From the NCBI GenBank assembly GCA_937973585.1, contig CALJKN010000167.1:1-16892 (forward strand): a stretch of DNA of 16,892 nt, in the 5' to 3' direction. Numbering within the stretch: position 1 is the first letter of the stretch; each line of letters starts with the position of its first letter. Origin of the DNA: an uncultured Helicobacteraceae bacterium. GTDB taxonomy: Bacteria > Campylobacterota > Campylobacteria > Campylobacterales > UBA6016. Made by a program: the position numbers and the translations under genes. Of the stretch, positions 13,639 through 16,892 are shown piece after piece. Below the pieces are notes generated by a model. That model was given only the letters and a program-made list of their open reading frames with translations, searched no databases and was not told where the DNA came from.

Positions 13639-15411
13639 ATGAGCAATAAAGATTTATTTATCGATAGCTATCTTGATTATGTCATGGAGCTTTTCGCTAA
13701 ACGAGATATTTCTTTAACCAGAGATGAGGCTTTTGAGATATTTTCTATTGCCGCTATTATGGAAAAAAGTTTTGAAGAGGTGTATAGTGACATCATCGTG
13801 CAAGGTTCGCAAGATGGCGGCATAGACGGTGTTTGCTTTACGGAGAATGACGGATATTATATTATGGATGTTTTTCAGTGTAAAAATTCTCCGTCGTTAA
13901 AACAAAATGAACTTGAAAAGTTAAAACAGGACTTTGATGAGCTTTTTGTTAAGGGGAATACTTCAAAACTAAATACAAAAGATTTGTTGCCGAAATTTGA
14001 AGAATATAAGTCGATAACACAGAAAAAATACCGTATAGAAAGTAGGTTGCATTTTGTATTTAACGGCGACAAAAATAGTAGTACTTATACAGCAAATAAA
14101 GATCTTTTCAATAGCTACAACAGGCCGTCCGATAATTTTTTTATACGTGATTCCGGTTATATCGATGAAAAAATTAGCGATCTTATAAAATCAGATTCAA
14201 AACGAAAAGAGATTAAATACACATTTGAAATAGAAAGTTCAAATATATCCCCTAGAGAACCGCAAGCCGTGATTTCGTTTCAAATACTTGACGTAAAAGC
14301 TGTTACTTGTCGTATTAACGCTATTGAGTTATGTATGTTGTTGGAAAAGGAAAAAGAAATCAACAATACGGAAGCAAAGCTTTTTGCGGAAAATATTCGT
14401 GGCTTTTTAGGTTTCAAAAACAAAACAAATATAAAAATTCGAGATACTTTGAATGGTGAAGATTCGATATTTTTCCCATTTTTAAATAATGGAATTACCG
14501 TTTTATGCGATCAAATGTCTATACCTACAAATCCACAGGTTGGAAAATATATTTTGCCAACGACAAATCCGGTAATTGTGAACGGACTTCAAACTACAAA
14601 AGTGATTTATGAAATATATCAAAAAGACAAAAGTAAGCTTGACGGCGTAACATTGCTAGCGAGGTTTTATGAGGCAAGAAAAGATGATTTGATAGAAAAA
14701 ATTACAGAGGCAACAAATACGCAGTCTCCTATAAACCTTTCAGATAAAACAAGCACAAAGAATTTCCAAGTTTATCTAAAAGAGATATTCAAACTAAAAG
14801 GCATTAATTATATCTCAAAGAGAGGTGACCTTTTTGAGCCAAGAAAAAATGACTTCAGCGAAAGTGTAAATAGCGAAAAAGCTTTAAAATTTTGGTTTGC
14901 AACTTTTTATGAGAAACCGGAGACGGCAAAAAATTCAATATCAAAAGTACTTGAAGAGATATTTGATGCCACCAATGATGAGCTAAACCCATTAAGCCAG
15001 CTTTTCAACGGCGATCAGGATTCGGCGGTTTATGGGCAAATTTATATAGCATATAAAATTATGAAGTATGTTACTGATGCCAGAAAGCATAACAACAGTA
15101 GCGATAATGATTTTATCGATTATGCGGACGAACTTATCAGCTATGGCATATATAAAAAAATATCTACCGATGATAAAATTTTTAGTGAGAATAATATATC
15201 TACATCATATTCTGAAATAAAAGAATATGTAAAGAGCATTGCCAACGGTGAGAAAAAGAAAAAAGAAGAGAAAAAATTGACATATTCGCATAATAATTAT
15301 TTTAAAGCTCCTACATGCAGAGTTGATTTGAATAATGTTTGCGGTTTTGTTGAAGATGATAATTTATTGCAGAATCTTGTTGCAATGCGTTTTGATTTGG
15401 GCAAAATATAA
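13639..15411 (+). CDS. AIPR-family abortive phage-resistance protein with N-terminal Mrr-like nuclease core
   Basis: A 590-residue protein of the AIPR family (abortive infection phage resistance, the AbiR-related Pfam group). The N-terminal third shows a restriction-endonuclease-like core, D59GGID63G followed by VFQ80CK82, the GxDG...QxK pattern of Mrr/PD-(D/E)xK nucleases. E42 or E46 in the preceding helix is a possible third acid. The AIPR part contains NNGITVLCD at about residue 283, IVNGLQTT-type VNGLQTT at about 314, ATNTQSPINLSDKTSTKNFQ and GINYISKRGD, all hallmarks. A lysine-rich linker lies near residue 545. ATG 13639 has GGAG six bases upstream; TTG 13627 in frame is less likely. By rough hand count GC is near one third, against nearly half in neighbours, so the gene was probably acquired horizontally. 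No methylase, toxin partner or other defence gene is adjacent, so it would have to act alone. Confidence 0.88.
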   Translation: MSNKDLFIDSYLDYVMELFAKRDISLTRDEAFEIFSIAAIMEKSFEEVYSDIIVQGSQDGGIDGVCFTENDGYYIMDVFQCKNSPSLKQNELEKLKQDFDELFVKGNTSKLNTKDLLPKFEEYKSITQKKYRIESRLHFVFNGDKNSSTYTANKDLFNSYNRPSDNFFIRDSGYIDEKISDLIKSDSKRKEIKYTFEIESSNISPREPQAVISFQILDVKAVTCRINAIELCMLLEKEKEINNTEAKLFAENIRGFLGFKNKTNIKIRDTLNGEDSIFFPFLNNGITVLCDQMSIPTNPQVGKYILPTTNPVIVNGLQTTKVIYEIYQKDKSKLDGVTLLARFYEARKDDLIEKITEATNTQSPINLSDKTSTKNFQVYLKEIFKLKGINYISKRGDLFEPRKNDFSESVNSEKALKFWFATFYEKPETAKNSISKVLEEIFDATNDELNPLSQLFNGDQDSAVYGQIYIAYKIMKYVTDARKHNNSSDNDFIDYADELISYGIYKKISTDDKIFSENNISTSYSEIKEYVKSIANGEKKKKEEKKLTYSHNNYFKAPTCRVDLNNVCGFVEDDNLLQNLVAMRFDLGKI

Positions 15412-15422
15412 AACGCACAAAG

Positions 15423-15455
15423 CTCATAAAAATATCTGGAGACTAGATTTTTGAG
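15423..15455 (+). terminator. Imperfect hairpin after the AIPR gene
   Basis: CTCATAAAAATATCT can pair with AGATTTTTGAG around a short loop if two small bulges are allowed; the right arm carries a run of five T. It starts 12 bases after the AIPR stop. The fold is imperfect and lacks a GC-rich stem, so it is only a possible weak terminator that may have arrived with the insert. Confidence 0.25.
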
Positions 15456-15479
15456 TATCGGCAAAAAGAGGGGGATGGG

Positions 15480-16892
15480 GTGAAATTTAAGACAAAGATC
15501 ATAGCGACCGTGGTCGGATTGTTGCTTGGGGTGTCGATTGCCGGTTCCGTCATCAACTACCACAAAAGCATCGATGAGACGCAGACCCAACTGTTAAACA
15601 CATCACTCCCCCTATCCGTAGACAATATCTATACCGAGGTTCAGCAGAGGATGGTGGAGCCTCTGCTGGTCTCCTCCTTGATGTCAAACGATACGTTTTT
15701 GAGGGATTGGATATTGGGCGGTGAGCGCAATATGGGCGAGATAGTCCGTTATCTAAACGAGATTCAGCGTAAATACAATGTTTTTACCACCTTTTTGGTC
15801 TCCGACAAAACCAAAAATTATTACCACCCAAGAGGGCTAATCGATACGATAAACAAGGATAACAGCTCTGACGGCTGGTATTTTCGGTTTCGGGGGCATC
15901 AGGAGCCTTATGAGATAAACCTAGACTACAACGCAAATCTCAGCGACTCTCTCATAATGTTCATAAACTACAAAGTGATGGACTACAAAAAAGAGATTAT
16001 AGGGGTAACCGGAGTCGGGGTGAAGATATTAAATATCGAGGATATGCTAGGCTCTTTCAAAAAAAAGTACAAATACGATGTTTATTTCGTGGCGCAAAAC
16101 GGCGAGATTACTATTTTTTCCAAAGGGCTAAATAAGCGTGGAAATATAGACAGCGTAGAGGGTCTACGGGGGATAAAAGGGGAGATATTCGGCGGCAAAA
16201 AAACCCAGTTTGAGTACAAAGACAAAGACAACGAATACCTGCTCAACACAAAATACATCGAAAAACTAAAGCTCTACCTGTTTGTCGAGATAAACAAAAA
16301 AGAGTATATGGGGGAGCTACAAAAAACGTTTTATATCAATCTAGCGATATCTCTGGCGGTGACCCTCATCGTGACTCTCATCATCGCATACACGATAGGG
16401 ATCTACCAAAAACAGCTGGTCGATTTGGCGGGAGAGGATTCGCTAACCAAACTCTCAAACAGACGAAAATTTGACGAGATGTTTGGCGAGCTGTACAAAA
16501 AGGGATCCGCAAAACTCACCCTGATGCTCATAGATATCGACGACTTCAAAAAGGTAAACGACGATTTCGGCCATCTAGTCGGGGATCAGACACTAATCAG
16601 GGTAGCCGATATATTGAGGCGAAAATTGGGGCCGGAGGATGTAATAACCAGATGGGGCGGTGAGGAGTTTGCCGTTTTGATAGAGGGCGAAACCCTAAAA
16701 TCCGTAGCCGAAACAGCACAAAAAATCCGTGAAGCGGTAGAGGAGGATATGATGCTAGGCGAAATACTCGGCAGACCGCTAACCGTCAGTATCGGAGTCG
16801 GCGAACTAACCACTCTGGAGAGCCAAGACGGACTAATCCACAAAGTAGACGAAGCACTATACAAAGCCAAACGAACAGGCAAAAATCAGGTT
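15480..16892 (+). CDS. Membrane-bound diguanylate cyclase (GGDEF), 3' end beyond window
   Basis: Makes cyclic di-GMP from two GTP, typically promoting attachment over motility. The frame is open from GTG 15480 to the last base (471 codons) with no stop, so the gene continues past the edge. GAGGGGGA at 15468-15475 supports the GTG start; the nearby ATG 15475 is out of frame. TM1 is about residues 7-24. An extracytoplasmic region of about 260 residues has Cache-like features (NDTFLRDWILGGERN, DKTKNYYHPRG, TGVGVKI). TM2 is about residues 284-309. The GGDEF domain begins at LAGEDSLTKLSNRRKFDEMF, contains DIDDFKKVNDDFGHLVGDQ, and the active loop is GGEEF at residues 393-397. The inhibitory RxxD site reads GPED, so its arginine is missing. 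The visible part reaches ALYKAKRTGKNQV, usually very near the end. Confidence 0.93.
   Translation, partial: MKFKTKIIATVVGLLLGVSIAGSVINYHKSIDETQTQLLNTSLPLSVDNIYTEVQQRMVEPLLVSSLMSNDTFLRDWILGGERNMGEIVRYLNEIQRKYNVFTTFLVSDKTKNYYHPRGLIDTINKDNSSDGWYFRFRGHQEPYEINLDYNANLSDSLIMFINYKVMDYKKEIIGVTGVGVKILNIEDMLGSFKKKYKYDVYFVAQNGEITIFSKGLNKRGNIDSVEGLRGIKGEIFGGKKTQFEYKDKDNEYLLNTKYIEKLKLYLFVEINKKEYMGELQKTFYINLAISLAVTLIVTLIIAYTIGIYQKQLVDLAGEDSLTKLSNRRKFDEMFGELYKKGSAKLTLMLIDIDDFKKVNDDFGHLVGDQTLIRVADILRRKLGPEDVITRWGGEEFAVLIEGETLKSVAETAQKIREAVEEDMMLGEILGRPLTVSIGVGELTTLESQDGLIHKVDEALYKAKRTGKNQV

Noticed and set aside
13355..15411. The 61-residue membrane protein and the AIPR protein as a two-gene defence system
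   Set aside because: The small gene has host-like composition and sits tight behind tcdA, while the AIPR gene is 98 bases further on with its own TATAAT and AT-rich composition; they do not look acquired together.

Overview
The window looks like chromosomal DNA of a Campylobacterota (Epsilonproteobacteria) species, probably a free-living relative of Sulfurimonas, Sulfurovum or Sulfurospirillum rather than Campylobacter or Helicobacter. The main reason is gene order: flhF, flhG, a small membrane protein, fliA, fliM and fliY in one tight run is the arrangement I recall from Campylobacter jejuni, and hemN followed by a GlpC/GlcF-like Fe-S protein is also a pair I recall from this phylum. Base composition is moderate (roughly 45-50% GC in the lines I counted), and ATA, CTA and AAA codons are frequent. 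The genus cannot be fixed from the sequence alone.

Layout. 3-4638 (+): end of flhF, then flhG, a two-helix membrane protein, fliA (sigma-28), fliM and fliY, with overlaps or almost no spacing. This is a polar-flagellum placement, late-gene sigma factor and motor-switch operon. 4690-7332 (+): oxygen-independent coproporphyrinogen III oxidase HemN plus a two-ferredoxin/two-CCG-domain Fe-S protein. 7342-8004 (-): a lone class III nucleotidyl-cyclase-like protein. 8137-8952 (+): lgt for lipoprotein maturation.

8949-11839 (+) reads as a small stress or detoxification locus. A MarR regulator has a near-consensus promoter that should give a leaderless mRNA. It is followed by an extradiol dioxygenase of the YgiD type, a secreted YceI-like lipid-binding protein and a pirin with all four metal ligands. 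A perfect 14-bp palindrome lies before the dioxygenase, and a related half-site lies inside the marR promoter spacer, which suggests local MarR control. Between the dioxygenase and yceI is a tandem pair of 79-bp units, each able to fold into a cloverleaf-like structure. A 30-bp piece of the same unit sits in front of the dioxygenase.

11942-13540 (+): surE, a TcdA-type tRNA t6A dehydratase overlapping it, and a 61-residue single-helix protein. 13639-15411 (+): a solitary AIPR-family phage-resistance protein with an N-terminal Mrr-like nuclease core. It is clearly more AT-rich than its surroundings and looks like a horizontally acquired one-gene defence insert. 15480 to the window end (+): a membrane-anchored diguanylate cyclase with GGEEF, cut off by the window edge. 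There is no gene-free stretch longer than 300 bases, and I saw no tRNA, rRNA, CRISPR array or insertion sequence. The least explained elements are the tandem structured repeat, the orphan cyclase and the AIPR insert.
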